Of a DNA stretch of 64,000 bases, positions 33,209 through 44,241 are shown one piece after another. A model generated the notes under the pieces. The model was given only the letters and a program-made list of their open reading frames with translations, was not told the DNA's origin and did not search any database. The translations under genes were made by a program, and so were the position numbers. Numbering within the stretch: position 1 is the stretch's first letter; the number at the start of each line of letters is the position of its first letter. Location of the stretch: contig OZ025739.1 of NCBI GenBank assembly GCA_964019335.1, forward strand, positions 248,001 through 312,000, given 5' to 3'. The DNA is from Diplonema japonicum. Taxonomy: Eukaryota > Euglenozoa > Diplonemea > Diplonemida > Diplonemidae.

Positions 33209-33677
33209 ATCGGCACAAGGGGGAAAGGGGGGGAAAATTAAAAAAAAAGAAGGTTTTTTTTTTTTTTTTTTCGTATTTGTTTTCTCTAATTAAGAGGGTT
33301 TTTTTTTTTTTTTTTTGTGAAGGGGAGAACTTTCTGAAACGAAAATTTGTTGCTATGTCGCAGAGAGAACTAAAAGATTAAAAAAAAAAAATTATTACCG
33401 TTGTTGAAAACCCAAGGACGGCCAATCTTCTAATATACCCCCTCTTTTTTTTTTTTTTCAAAGCACATCTTGTATTTTCTATTCTTTTTTTATGCGATGC
33501 ACTTTTTTTTCCCCCTTTTTTTCTTCTTTTTTTTCCCCCTTCCCCTTCTCTCGGTATAGTAAATTTACGATGAAAACAAAAAGAAAAGAATATAAAAAAA
33601 AAATAAAATCCTATTACGTTGTAATTCAATCCTGCTTACCTCATGATTTTTTTTTTTACCCCACAGGAGGGGCCTTA
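33209..33677. other. Intergenic region with strong acceptor
   Basis: T runs at 33254-33271 and 33300-33316, further A/T runs, and a pyrimidine tract ending CCCACAG at 33660-33666, 11 nt before the ATG used for the next gene. The upstream frame from 33492 is homopolymer translation. Confidence 0.55.
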
Positions 33678-35309
33678 ATGCCGTGGTCACCCGCCTTAGG
33701 GCCCGATGAGGATTCTCTTCCACCCACCCCCAAGTGGGGCGATGAAGGAGCAGTGTCACCTTTAAGTGCTGTATATGGAAGAGGTGCAGGGAGCATGGCG
33801 TGCGTGATTGCAAAAATGGCAGAAGATGGATTACGGAAGGTCAGTAAGGCAGGTGAGACCCCACAAAGGGTGGTTCCTATCAGCAGGCTTCCCTCAGTTG
33901 CCAGCAGCCACAAAGAGGCACCACAGTCCTTACCAGTCACGTTTTCCACTTGTGTCTCGGAGTCACCAGCTCCAGTAAAATCCCAGAACCCTGCACCCCC
34001 TAAGTCTCCTGCAGTAAACCCAATCAAAAAAATCGAGCTGGAAGCCGCGGAAAACTTCTACCTAGAGGAGCTCGACAAGGAACTTGGCGTGAAACACGGA
34101 CTGCCAACCATCATGACCACTACACAGCATCTCGAGACTCCCATCAGCGCCGACGATTTCATCAGAAAGATGATGACGGACCCCAACGCTGATATAGAAG
34201 GCTTATTGGAACAGGCCACAAAACCCATGAACAGGGAGGCAAGCAAATCCCGCGAGGTGCGAGAAGAGGTTCTGCAGTTAACAAATTCGAAGATTAGCGA
34301 GGATTCGCTTCTACAGGCGGCGGAGGTCAAGGAGGTGATGAGCGTGAACAGGGAGCTGGAAGGGAAGGGAGTAGAGAGCACTAGTTCGTTCCCCGTCACC
34401 ACTGTCCCCTCGGTAGGCGCGCGACGGGTTGGGGAGCCTACTAAAGCACAGCCGCTGCCGCATCCTCAGTCACATCATTCTCAACAGTCTCTCCGTTCGC
34501 AAGCATGTCACAGTAGCGTGCCGCGGGCTACGCCGAGCGTGTCATCACGCGCTGAGAGCCATGTGTCCCAAGCCCCGAGCCAAGTTTCGCAAGGGCCATG
34601 CAGAGTCTCACAGACGCCAAGCGAGGTGTCAGCGAGGCCTTCAACGCCACTGGCATCTGCACGGGCCACTGGTGCAGTCCCTGTATTCATGAACAACGTT
34701 GATGAAGAGTACGCCGTCCCTGACGAGCTGGTGCTTGAGGACCCTGTGAACGATTTCAACACCGAAACCTCCAGCAAAGTGGGCACAGCAGACGAGCTCA
34801 TTGCTACTTCCCGCAGTATAGACACACAGGTGGCAGGTATTAACGATGACGGGCCACCTACACAGAGACGCAAGTTCGACAGAACTTGGTACGCCACCCA
34901 GCTGCATGCCATCAGGTCTGACGAATTCACTGGCAGGACACGTCTGGAGGGCGCTGAGGCGCAGGAGCGTTCTGACATCGTTCGTGATTCATGCATGATG
35001 CTGACAGATGTGCTGTGCACCTCCATCGTCCCGCAGAAATGGACACGTGGCACTTCCGACTCTGTAGCCACTGTTTCTTGGACGCGAGACGACGCTGCGA
35101 AGCAGCCCCCCCGTGCTTTGGCCTTCTCCCCCACAAGGCTGAGCCACCCTATACTTGATACCCCTTTTACACCCACGTTCTCACCTGAGAACTACGCCCC
35201 GCGACAGCCCGGTTCACCAACCGCCGTGAAGTGGAGGCGTATCGAAGAAACCATCCCGGAGGGCGGCACCATGGTGAAGTGGGTGCGAGAGACCGTAACG
35301 ATCAACTGA
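33678..35309 (+). CDS. Mostly disordered 543-aa protein, unknown
   Basis: The start at 33678 follows a candidate trans-splice acceptor at 33665-33666. The protein is Ser/Pro/Glu-rich and low in structure. A helical stretch at about residues 113-215 (AAENFYLEELDKELG, SADDFIRKMM, EVREEVLQLTNS) may be a coiled coil. Residues about 240-330 are Ser/Gln/His-rich with repeated SQ/VSQ-P motifs. A second conserved-looking region, about 385-543, begins RKFDRTWYATQLHAIR and ends in a strand-rich segment (VKWRRIEETIP, MVKWVRETVTIN). No known domain is recognised. A cytoskeletal linker would fit the neighbourhood but is not shown. Confidence 0.65.
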   Translation: MPWSPALGPDEDSLPPTPKWGDEGAVSPLSAVYGRGAGSMACVIAKMAEDGLRKVSKAGETPQRVVPISRLPSVASSHKEAPQSLPVTFSTCVSESPAPVKSQNPAPPKSPAVNPIKKIELEAAENFYLEELDKELGVKHGLPTIMTTTQHLETPISADDFIRKMMTDPNADIEGLLEQATKPMNREASKSREVREEVLQLTNSKISEDSLLQAAEVKEVMSVNRELEGKGVESTSSFPVTTVPSVGARRVGEPTKAQPLPHPQSHHSQQSLRSQACHSSVPRATPSVSSRAESHVSQAPSQVSQGPCRVSQTPSEVSARPSTPLASARATGAVPVFMNNVDEEYAVPDELVLEDPVNDFNTETSSKVGTADELIATSRSIDTQVAGINDDGPPTQRRKFDRTWYATQLHAIRSDEFTGRTRLEGAEAQERSDIVRDSCMMLTDVLCTSIVPQKWTRGTSDSVATVSWTRDDAAKQPPRALAFSPTRLSHPILDTPFTPTFSPENYAPRQPGSPTAVKWRRIEETIPEGGTMVKWVRETVTIN

Positions 35310-35456
35310 GGGGAGCGTCCCCTCCTCCTGTTTATAAACTTCGTTCTTTTTTTTTCTTCTTTTTTTTATATGTAATATGTATCCCGTCTATTGTACCACG
35401 CAAACCCCTCTGCCCCCTTTCAATTCCTGATGCGAAGAAGACACAACAGGTCTGAG

Positions 35457-36187
35457 ATGCCAGAGGAAGTAGACCCTTCGGAACTGCACAATGTTGACGG
35501 TCTAAAGTACATGGTGTGCGCGGGTGAGGATGGGAGGATGCTGAAGGTGGACCGAAACGCAGCGTTGAAAATGTGCAAGACATTGTGCGATTTGATGGGT
35601 ATGGCTGGCGAACCTTTTTCTTTCAACCACAACCTACAGAGGACACCGAGGAGGATACCACCATTGAAATGGCAGTACCCGTCCAGGGGGCGTTTGAAAC
35701 ATTGGAGAAGGTTTTTGAATACTGCGAATATCGTGTGGACAAGACCTCGGAGATACCTTATAGGAACAAGACCTTTGAGGAACCGGTGATGAGGCGGCCG
35801 GTGACAAAGAGACTGGAGTACCTATTCGACGATGAATGGGACAGGGAATTCATGTTAGGGGAGAACGGCCTCATCCCAGACGGTGATGTTTCCCGACACC
35901 AGCTTATGATCAAGGTCATGCTTGCGTGCAATTTCCTTCACTGCGAGTGGCTTAAAGACCTTTGTGTTTGCGCCACCTCGTCCTTCGTCATGGGTAGGTC
36001 GGTCGACTCTGTCCGTGCAGATGTCTTCAACCTCCCGCCCAGCACCGACTCTGAGCGTAAGGCCTATAAAGAATCGCACCACTGGATAGACGAGAGTTAT
36101 AACATTGACACGATTGTCAAGCGCGAGGAACGCCGCCTACAGCAACAGCAACAGAAGGAAGCCTTGTCGCCGAGCAAGCGGAAATAG
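35457..36187 (+). CDS. SKP1-like protein, extended
   Basis: Exons 35457-35598 and 35640-36187 (intron 41 nt, donor GTATGG) give 229 aa. The N-terminal part resembles the BTB/POZ-like fold of SKP1 (VCAGEDGRMLKVDRNAALKM...), with an acidic linker coded across the junction, and the C-terminal part has the typical SKP1 dimerisation helices: HQLMIKVMLACNFLHCEWLKDLCVCATSSFVMGRSVDSVRADVF followed by the short FNLPPSTDSE / ESHHWIDES tail, matching the F-box-binding end. SKP1 links F-box proteins to cullin in SCF ubiquitin ligases. This copy is longer than the usual about 160 aa, with an insert of about 40 residues in the middle and a Gln-rich, basic tail, so it may be a divergent paralogue. The start follows AACAG at 35445-35449. 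Confidence 0.78.
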
Positions 36188-36394
36188 TAACAAAATGAAA
36201 TTAACCCCTCCCCCCCTCCCAGCATTCGTTTTGTTTCATACCTAACCTCTATTAAAAAACAAAGAACCCCCCCCCCCCCCCCCCCCTGTGTTCTTTATTA
36301 AAAACACTTTTTTTTTGCTGAGAACAAAACACCCCTTTGCGATGAAATAAAAAAAGAATGGCAAAAACCAGGAGGGTGGGGTGTGCACACGGGC

Positions 36395-38320
36395 ATGGTG
36401 TTCGTGGATGGGGAGGAGCTCCCACGGGTACCGCGTCCCTTCCCTGCCGCGACGCCGCCGCTCAGCAGGCTGCGGCCGTATGAAAGTGTCAAAATGGTTT
36501 CGTGCAGAGAACGGAGGACACGAAGCAGGTCGGGGAGCATCGATGGGAGGCGGCCTTTTGTAGACAAAGAGTGGCTGGACGAGATGCGGAGGACGGCAGT
36601 GCACGCAGAGAGGGAGTGCAAAGAATGGCTGCAAGCTGCAGGGTTCAAGCCACCCTTCATGCGGACGCTGTACCCTATTGAGAACCAGCTGATCAACGGC
36701 AGTTTGCATTTAGAGATCATGGCACACGTAGAAGCACAGGCACGGGATGGAACCGTAGGACAGCATTTCAAAAAGCTCCTTGCAAACCCTCCAAACACTT
36801 TAAATGCCTGCCGGAAAATCTACAGCATGGCTTATGAAGTGTTGGTGACGACGCAGCCAGAGCTGACACGAGAAACCTTCGAGAGGCTTGTTGAGGAAGT
36901 GCTGTCCGGTGATGAAGGGCTCGCATGGTCGGTTGCTTGGAACATTGTGAAATGCTACCCGGAGGCAATACAGCAAGCCACTCGATCCAGCATCCGAACA
37001 GGTTCTATTTTCCAAGGGTACAGCAAGGCACACGACATGAAGGCACTTGAGGAGGCTGCCTTGCAATTCCTGCACTCCCTTGGCGTGTTACGGTCCTTTC
37101 CCATTTCCTTTCCCAAGTACATCAAGCCCACCGAAACCAAGCAGTGGCCCACCACCCCCTGCACGCACCCCCCCGCGTCCCTCGCCTCGCCTACTATCCT
37201 CCCTTACCTCTGCAATGGGACATTGCTTTGTGATGTTGCTGAACAAGTGCTCGGGGAGCGTCCGGTGGGTGTTTTTGCGTATCCCAAGGTGAAGAAAACC
37301 TGCATATTGAATATCCGAAAGGCTTTGGAAGCGTTCAGGGAAGTCCGCGGGATGGCAAAGGTGTACCTCGACAAGCCTGTCGAAGACGAAGTGTTCGCTG
37401 GCAGCCCTGCGGTTATCCTCCCACTGCTCGAGGACGTCATGCGATACGTGGACAGGTTCCCGCCTAGGAAGCACAGGGTAAAGCCGGGAGATTCGCCTTA
37501 CATTTACGTCAGAGACGGCGGGGGAAGAGAACGGGAAAGGGACAACAAAGAAAAAGAAAAAGACGCACCTGTACGCGTGAGGAGCATGACACCGCCCCCA
37601 CAGCAAAAGAAACAAGTCATGACCAACATGGTACACGTTCAGCAACAAGTAACAAGAGTGCGGGAGAGATCGAAAACACCACCTGTGGTAAGGGGGAGAA
37701 CATCGACACCGATGAACTCAAGCCAACTTAAAGGGAGAAATGAGTCAGTAACGAGGTCGGGATCAGCACCAAGGACAAACGGTGGCTTGAAAAACTTATC
37801 GGGATGGGTGGCGAGGGTGGTGGGCAGACAGGTAGACTTATCAGGAGAACCGCTTCACGGATTCAGAGACGGGGTCGTTCTGGCAGAGATGTTCAAGAAA
37901 CTGGAACATGAAACAAAACCCATAGCGGGTATTGTCAGGAACCCCAAGAAGGACGCCCAGCGCAGGCATAACATCAGGAAGGTAGTTAACGGTTTTAATG
38001 AAAGGAAGAATATCGTCGACCTGATGGGTGAGTCGGTGGACGATGTCTGTGACGCTGTCCTCGCAGGTGCTCCACGTGACATCCTCTCCCTCCTCTCGTC
38101 CATCCGCAGGGCTTACGGCGGTTCCTTCACCCGTACCCCAACCCACTCGTTCCAAGCCTCGAAGGACCATCTCCTCAACAACATCCTGTCCACCCCGAAC
38201 ACTTTCACCACTCCCAACCAGAACCCAAACACATCCTCCATAAGTATCCCCGTGGCCCGGTCGTCCTCCCACCCGCATCGCAGGATGCGCTTCACAGATG
38301 TGCATGCGGTGGGGCACTAG
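36395..38320 (+). CDS. Calponin-homology-like domain protein
   Basis: 641 aa from the first ATG of the frame. A basic N-terminus (1-55), a helical domain (about 56-200), then a CH-like fold at about 270-360 (LCNGTLLCDVAEQVLGE, KTCILNIRKALEAFREVRG, VILPLLEDVMRYVDRFPPR), a basic low-complexity linker (370-475) rich in Arg, Thr-Pro and RSKTPP motifs, and a second CH-like domain at about 475-585 (LSGWVARVVGRQVDLSG, LHGFRDGVVLAEMFKKLE, ILSLLSSIRRAYG). CH domains of this divergent type bind microtubules or actin. The linker motifs look like proline-directed kinase sites. Orthology is not assigned. The start could be another in-frame codon near 36383 only if non-AUG. Confidence 0.72.
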   Translation: MVFVDGEELPRVPRPFPAATPPLSRLRPYESVKMVSCRERRTRSRSGSIDGRRPFVDKEWLDEMRRTAVHAERECKEWLQAAGFKPPFMRTLYPIENQLINGSLHLEIMAHVEAQARDGTVGQHFKKLLANPPNTLNACRKIYSMAYEVLVTTQPELTRETFERLVEEVLSGDEGLAWSVAWNIVKCYPEAIQQATRSSIRTGSIFQGYSKAHDMKALEEAALQFLHSLGVLRSFPISFPKYIKPTETKQWPTTPCTHPPASLASPTILPYLCNGTLLCDVAEQVLGERPVGVFAYPKVKKTCILNIRKALEAFREVRGMAKVYLDKPVEDEVFAGSPAVILPLLEDVMRYVDRFPPRKHRVKPGDSPYIYVRDGGGRERERDNKEKEKDAPVRVRSMTPPPQQKKQVMTNMVHVQQQVTRVRERSKTPPVVRGRTSTPMNSSQLKGRNESVTRSGSAPRTNGGLKNLSGWVARVVGRQVDLSGEPLHGFRDGVVLAEMFKKLEHETKPIAGIVRNPKKDAQRRHNIRKVVNGFNERKNIVDLMGESVDDVCDAVLAGAPRDILSLLSSIRRAYGGSFTRTPTHSFQASKDHLLNNILSTPNTFTTPNQNPNTSSISIPVARSSSHPHRRMRFTDVHAVGH

Positions 38321-38449
38321 ATTTTTTCTTTTTGTCTTTTTCTTATATGGTTTCTTCAAACCCAATAGATTAGTTTAGAATGCAGTACATAAAAAAGATT
38401 TTTATCGCCCCCTCCATCCCGGTAAGCTATAAGCAACGTTAGGTACACA

Positions 38450-39235
38450 ATGACAACGAGGAACAGGGAGGCGCTGCACGAAGAGTATGTGAGGGCAGCT
38501 GCGGGGCACGCTGAGGAGGTAGCTGTGTTGGGAGAGAAGGTGGCGGCAGCGAGGGCAGAGATGCAAGCGGTGGAGGTCGCGATGTACGAAACCGAGAAAC
38601 AACTCCGGTTGCTGCGAACACGCATCGCAGACAAGGAACGACAAGTGACCGACGCAGCCACACAACTGTGCAAAGAGGGCAACTTGGGGCAGAAGAAGAT
38701 GGAAACGGTGAAATACGAGCAGAGACAGAACGAGGTAAACGAACTGTTAGTGGTGATACAAAACCAGGTGGCAGCGGGAGAGGGCGAAACACAACGGCTA
38801 CGTGAAGCCGTGAAAGAGGCAGGACGGGAGATGGAACAGAAGAAAAAAGCAGCAAAAGAGAACAGCAAAGAACTAACCGAGATGCGGGTCAAACACGCAG
38901 CAGCAGAGGAAAGCCTTGCTGCAAACCACGCCGACCTGGCAGACGTGCAAACAAAACAAACAATCATGCAAGCTAAAGCTACCTCAGCACGCGCCCAAGC
39001 TGACGCATGCCAGGTAGTCCTCACAGACCGTCTCTCTCACGAAGCCACCACCCGCCATGCTGCTCTATCAGCACAAAAACACCTATTCAATGCTGAAGCG
39101 CTAAGAGCCGAACATGTTAAAACTCTTTACCTCACCCACACCACGCCCACCTTGGTTCCGAGAATGCTCCCCATGCAAGTGGAGTGCGACAGCTACCCAT
39201 CTACTTGCACACCGCCACCGTTCAGCCCTGCTTAG
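38450..39235 (+). CDS. Coiled-coil protein
   Basis: 261 aa, almost entirely charged heptad-like helix from residue 5 to about 220 (Ala/Glu/Lys/Arg-rich, long runs without Pro or Gly), then a short Pro-rich, unstructured tail. No signal peptide or membrane segment. It lies only 129 nt after the CH-domain gene; the close spacing and shared cytoskeletal character suggest, but do not prove, a related role. The ATG at 38450 follows a pyrimidine-poor leader, so the start is less certain than elsewhere. Confidence 0.65.
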   Translation: MTTRNREALHEEYVRAAAGHAEEVAVLGEKVAAARAEMQAVEVAMYETEKQLRLLRTRIADKERQVTDAATQLCKEGNLGQKKMETVKYEQRQNEVNELLVVIQNQVAAGEGETQRLREAVKEAGREMEQKKKAAKENSKELTEMRVKHAAAEESLAANHADLADVQTKQTIMQAKATSARAQADACQVVLTDRLSHEATTRHAALSAQKHLFNAEALRAEHVKTLYLTHTTPTLVPRMLPMQVECDSYPSTCTPPPFSPA

Positions 39236-39449
39236 ATAGGTGTCATTTTAAAATTCTTTTTTAAATTTGTGCTCCCCCCCCTTTCCCCTCATTTCTTTTT
39301 TGTACTAACTGTATCTTTTTATTTGTAGTTTTCTTTTAGTTTTAATTCCCCCGGGCCCTTCCGCTCTAGCTAACCCGTCTTATAGTACCCAAAATAAATA
39401 AAAGTGTTCTTTTTTTTTTTCTTTTTTTTTTCTGCAAGAAAAAAGAATA

Positions 39450-40800
39450 ATGAACGACTACAACCACGCGCAATGCTCTGAATGCGCACGCGGGACATGG
39501 ACCAAAGACACAGAGGAGATCGACCTGCGGCGCGAGGAACTGATAAAGCTGTACAAGAGCGCCTCTGTGGATGGTGACGATTCGTTGGGGTTTGAAGAGT
39601 TCAACGTGTTGATAAAGTCAGCCAAACTGCTTGCCGCGGAGAAGGACGAAGACACACGGCGGGAACTGTTCAAACGGGTGGCAAAATTCGGAGCAGAGAC
39701 CGACTCCGTCGATCTACAATCCTTCATAAACTGGGCTGAAGACGAAGGCGACGAAGATGCAGCAGAAATGAGAAGCCAAGCAGACCCATCTTTCTACGCC
39801 GGAATGGCACGAGCCTTGACGACAATGACCCGGCCACTAGCACAATCTCTCGGTGCTGTGATGAACTTGGCAGCTCACAAAACAGGGCTTCTCATCGCCA
39901 AATATGTAGCAAACCCCGTTCGCCTGTTCAAGAAAGCAGCGGTAGGCACGCTGGAAGTAGTCGGTCGGAAAAGAGGCTCCCTCACAATGGCTGCAGCTGT
40001 CAGGGCTGAGTTCTCCCAAGGCGGGGTGTACGCGCTGTTTCGTCTAGCTGCAGGGCCGTACTTGTTCAACTCCATCGTGTCTCTGACTATGTTCGAAACG
40101 TACACCAGATCTAAGGAAGCTCTTCAGCGAACTTATAACATACCGGGGTACACTAGCGAGACGCACTACAAAGATATTCTGAAAATCGAGGGAATCTCCG
40201 GAGCCTGCGCCGGGACCGTTCAAGCCGTTCTCAACACGCCTGTATACAACGTGAAACGTCTTTTTCCCGGAATGATCATCACTGACGGTATGGTTCAACT
40301 GTACATCAAGCAAGGGGTAAACGGTCTCTTCGCCGACATGCCGCTTATGGCAACGCAGGAAGTTTTGGGTCTTGTCGCATTCTTCGCTTCGTATGAGGTG
40401 TACAAACAGTTTTTATCGAAGAGGGTCGACGAGAAATATCAAATAGGGTCCTGGGTGGTGGCGGGGATGTGTGCTGGAATGACGCTTACGGCCATCTCGC
40501 ACCCTTTTGACAATTTGCATGAGTGGCACATTGTGCACAGGAAGCGCAACACGCCGAGGAATGCGTGTGTTCACTTCATGCAGAACGCGCGGAACAAGCG
40601 GAAGATCCTAACGCATGGCCTTGCCAAGAGGTTGCCCTTGGGAATACCCGCAGGTATTCCTTTGCTTGTGTATGAGGTATGTTAAAGGACGGGAAGGAGG
40701 GGAAACAAAAAAAAAAAAAAATAATAATAATAATAATAATTCTGCGCAGTTGATGGTCGGTCATGAATCTGTCAAATCACATGTCGAAAACCAAAACTGA
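39450..40800 (+). CDS. Mitochondrial-carrier-like protein with N-terminal EF-hand
   Basis: Exons 39450-40676 and 40750-40800, intron 73 nt containing an (AAT)n microsatellite, 425 aa. The N-terminal about 110 residues contain an EF-hand-like loop (SVDGDDSLGFEE, residues 35-46, with Ser in place of the first Asp) and a second helix-loop-helix, as in calcium-regulated carriers. The rest follows the mitochondrial carrier layout of six helices. Signature motifs are degenerate: NTPVYNVKR and SHPFDNLHEW replace the usual PxDxxR/K and the first repeat is poor. Splicing restores the last helix end (LLVYE|LMVGHES); without it the frame stops two residues into the intron. Calcium-controlled metabolite carriage is the family expectation, but lost charge residues raise the chance of a changed function. 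Confidence 0.75.
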
Positions 40801-41363
40801 GATTTTTTCCTTTTTTTTCCCCCCTAGCTTACAGAGCCCCCAGAACGGGGACGACGGGGACTAAGCTCAGCTCGGCCGGTGAGCGCAAAAGATTTTTCGC
40901 TTTTTTTAAATTCTTTTTTTCCCTTCGCCTGTTGGTGAACACTGTGTCATAGGGCCTGTTAAAAGGGCAGGGTGGGGGGGGGGGGGGGGGGAATGATATC
41001 ATTATCTTAACTTTAGAAGAAAAGAAAAAAAACAATCTGTCAGTAAACGACTCCCTTTTTTTTAATTCCTCCCGGGCCCTTCTTCAACAGTACGGTATCG
41101 TTGGACCGTTTGATTGTATTACCCCCCCCCCCCCCCCCCTCCTTTTCCCCCACTTTTTTTTAAATACACCTAACGCCAGTCTTTTTTTTATTTTTTGCTC
41201 TCTGGGTGGGGTCTGTGTTGTCATCTTCTTCTGTCCTGCTGTATTCGTCAGTGCTGTCTAACTGTTGTTCTTTGAGCCCTTCGTACTACTGCTGCTGCTA
41301 CTACAGCCGCTGCTACTGCTTACATGCTTTTTGCGGGGGAAATAAAAAAAAACCGAAACACAG

Positions 41364-41406
<43 letters not shown>
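40801..41406. other. Homopolymer-rich intergenic region
   Basis: G run of about 19 nt near 40973-40991, C run near 41121-41139, short tandem trinucleotides near 41285-41315, and an A run of about 29 nt that touches the next ATG. A 21-nt motif near 41061 recurs at 39341. No gene seen. Confidence 0.5.
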
Positions 41407-41409
<3 letters not shown>

Positions 41410-43279
41410 CGTACCCTTGCAGTCCTTGTTACAATTCTGTCAGCTGTGAGCACGCAGGTAGTTGACCACAGCAGGCACAAAATGGTGAGCCCGGGAGAGC
41501 GGTCTGGTGGAGCGGTGGTGAATTTGACAAAGAACGTTTTTGGTTTCGACGATCCAATAGTTTGGGAGCCGGAGGGCGGGCTGGTGAGCTACCACTATGA
41601 CGATATAGAATTCGAGATTACCTCGGACAAGACAAAAACAATGGAGGTGGTCCTTTTCGTGGCCAACCACTGGGAGGACAGGGTCTGGGTGTCCATCCGT
41701 TCATCCAACAACGAGAACGAAAAAACCGACCCCCACGTCCTAGCAGAGGGCTGCTGTTTCGATTTCACGGACGAGTGCAGGCAACAAACATCCTTCCAAT
41801 ACGCCCTCCCACCACTAATACAGAAACACTCCAAATTTCAAGAACGGATCGCTCTTCGTGTACAAAGATTCCCCTCCACCGCCTCATTGGTAGGGAAATG
41901 GACCATAAGAGTCACTAATAAACTCCCCGATAGGATCGATAATGTATGCGTTTTTTTTCTTTTTTTTTTTCCCGTTTTATATTCCCCCCTCCCAAAAGGC
42001 AAACGTGAAGCTCGTGGTCTTCCAAAAGACCTACGGTTCCTGGGAGATCATCGTGGTAGTTATGTTGGTGGCGTTTGCTACAGTCGCTGCTCTGGTGGTT
42101 CTATGGGATTATTTAAAGAACAAGATGGCGCAAACTAGGTAATAAAAAAAAAAATTACAAAAAAAAAAAAAAATTCTCCTCAGGATCATCCGCCCTGGAG
42201 AAGATACCCGTGGCAACGTTCCTGTCTCCCGCCGTATCGGTGAATTGTACACAAAAGTAAAAGAAACCATCATGAGCATCCGTGCCTCCCTCGCTGGAAG
42301 GTACAGTGAAATGAGGGACGAACAAGGAACAACGGAAAGCCAGGAAATGGAGGAAGACGGCGAAGACGATGATGAAAAAACATGCAGGATATGCCGGTGC
42401 ACACAGCCAGAGGGTGATCTCTTCTGCCCATGCGCGTGCAGAGGAAGCGTCAGGTGGGTCCACCGAGAATGCCTCGAAGAATGGCGCAGCAAAACAACGA
42501 ACGAGGAGAACAAAATAAAATGCAGCGAGTGCAAGGCACCCTTCACCATAGCAATCACACACACCAACAAAAGGTTCGACTTTGCAAGAGCGGCCCTTCG
42601 AACAGGCGGCGTAGCTGTACTCCAGCTGGCTCTCATCGAGACTATACTCATCACTGTAGGCTACCTCTACAAGATAACCATTGGGCTTCTCACAGCAGAG
42701 ATCGACAGGATCAACTGGAACATCAATCTGTACCACCACATGGTGGCGGGCACGGTTATAGTGGCGTACCAATTCCACGCCATGCTGTTGGGTGGGTTTC
42801 TATCAGGGCTCATCCCAGACAGGCTTTGGGGTGTGCGTGTTGTCATCCTGTACGTTTCCCTCCTCTTCGAGGTTATTGTGGGGTACTTCGGGCACTTCCT
42901 TCTCTGGACCATGAACTCTACTGTCTGGGAATGGCAGGTTCATTACTGTACGGGGTTCGCGCTGATCTTCTTGTACACACTTTTCATCCACGATTCCATT
43001 GTGCATGCGTATCAGAAGTGGAAGACGCGTTATGTTGTTGAGCGGGTGATAGAGCCTCCTGAGGCCCCTGCGGATGTTGAAGCTCCAGAGGTTCGTTCTT
43101 CACCTGCGACTACCCCCACCTCACCTGGTCCCGCACCTGCGTCGGGCCCCGCGCAGGCTCCTTTCCTCCCACCTCTCGCTCAGACCCCCTTTGCGGTGGG
43201 AGCTCCCCGTATTCCTGAACCGGAAACTGCAACAACAACAACATCAACAACAACACCACCCGAGGAAGGACAAAACTGA
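41407..43279 (+). CDS. RING-CH (MARCH-type) ubiquitin ligase with signal peptide and lumenal domain
   Basis: Exons 41407-41943, 41999-42138, 42184-43279 (introns 55 and 45 nt), 590 aa. Residues 1-17 are a signal peptide; about 18-195 a lumenal domain of unknown type; about 205-222 a membrane helix. The cytosolic part holds a C4HC3 RING-CH at about 293-345 (CRIC, CPCAC, HREC, CSEC), then four membrane helices and a Pro/Thr-rich tail. MARCH ligases ubiquitinate membrane proteins for endocytosis or degradation. The second intron joins the halves in phase (ACT AG|G ATC), the DNA after the acceptor is open and codon-like for 91 nt before the first Met, and the gap is too small for a spacer. If the intron is retained, TAA in the donor ends a 226-aa protein. 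Alternative: two adjacent genes with a trans-splice site at 42183. Confidence 0.75.
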
Positions 43280-44241
43280 GATTTTGAAAGGAGGGGGAGG
43301 GGGATTTTTTTTTTTGAAATAATAAAGTTGGCTCTCATTTTTTTTTTTTTTTTTTTTTTTTTTTCCCATCCAGCCCTACTCGTACAATGACCCTCTATTC
43401 TTTAATATCTAGCCTCGATTTTTTTTTTTTTTTTTTTAGTCGTCAATTAAAATGTCGTGGGGGGTGGGTGAGGTCTGATTGTGTTCATATAGAAAGAAGT
43501 ATGACTGCAGAGGAACAGAAGAGAGAGAAAAAAAAAAAAAAAGAAACCTTCAGCGAGCACAGTGAGAAGTTCTTTAGAGAAGAAGAAGAAGAAAAGATGA
43601 AGAAAAGATGAAGGAAGAAAAGAGACTCTGCGTATTACTCGTCACTCCCTTCTCTCTCGTCGTCCCCCCACCCACCCTTTTTCTTTCTTGTGGTCCTTTT
43701 AGCTTTCGGGTGAATGCAATCTTTAAGAAATACGCTGAAGACTTGCTTCTAAGAGGAAGGGGACAGTAGGCAGGCTAAAAAATATCTCCGAGATTTCTTT
43801 TCGACGTCCGGGAGGTTTTGCCAGGTCCGATGTTCCTTCAGCTTCACAGTATTTAATTTTATTTTGGATTCTTCCATTGTTTATTATTATTATTTTTTTT
43901 CTTTTTTGCGCCTCAAATCCATAAAGACCGTTGAGCCAAGTCCGAAGGGTTTCAAGAGAAAAAAAAAAGACAAGAGGACCCCTTTCGAGATTATCTTACA
44001 AAGAAAGATCGGGAAGCCATTTCCCCGCCGTTGTTTTGATTTATAGAAGGGAGTTTTTTTTTCTGCTGTACTTGGCGGCTCTTAGCGATTTTCGGGGAGC
44101 GTTTCTAGTATTTCTGTGTACCCCCCCTACCCCCTCATTTATTCCGTTATTTCATAGCTATTATTCTCTTTTTTTTAAACAAAACAAAAAATTCCAAAAT
44201 ATACGAAAAGGGGAAGAAGAAAAAGAAAAAGAAAAAAAAAA
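43280..44241. other. Intergenic region, nothing recognised
   Basis: A/T runs and mixed-sequence DNA between 43620 and 44120 that does not code and matches nothing else in the window. Two short + frames here (43387-43611, 43931-44245) have no domain and run through homopolymers. The region ends in an A-rich leader touching the WDR70 ATG. Confidence 0.45.

Noticed and set aside
40722-40740. (AAT)n microsatellite as a separate feature
   Set aside because: It lies inside the last intron of the carrier-like gene and is part of that intron's low-complexity core.
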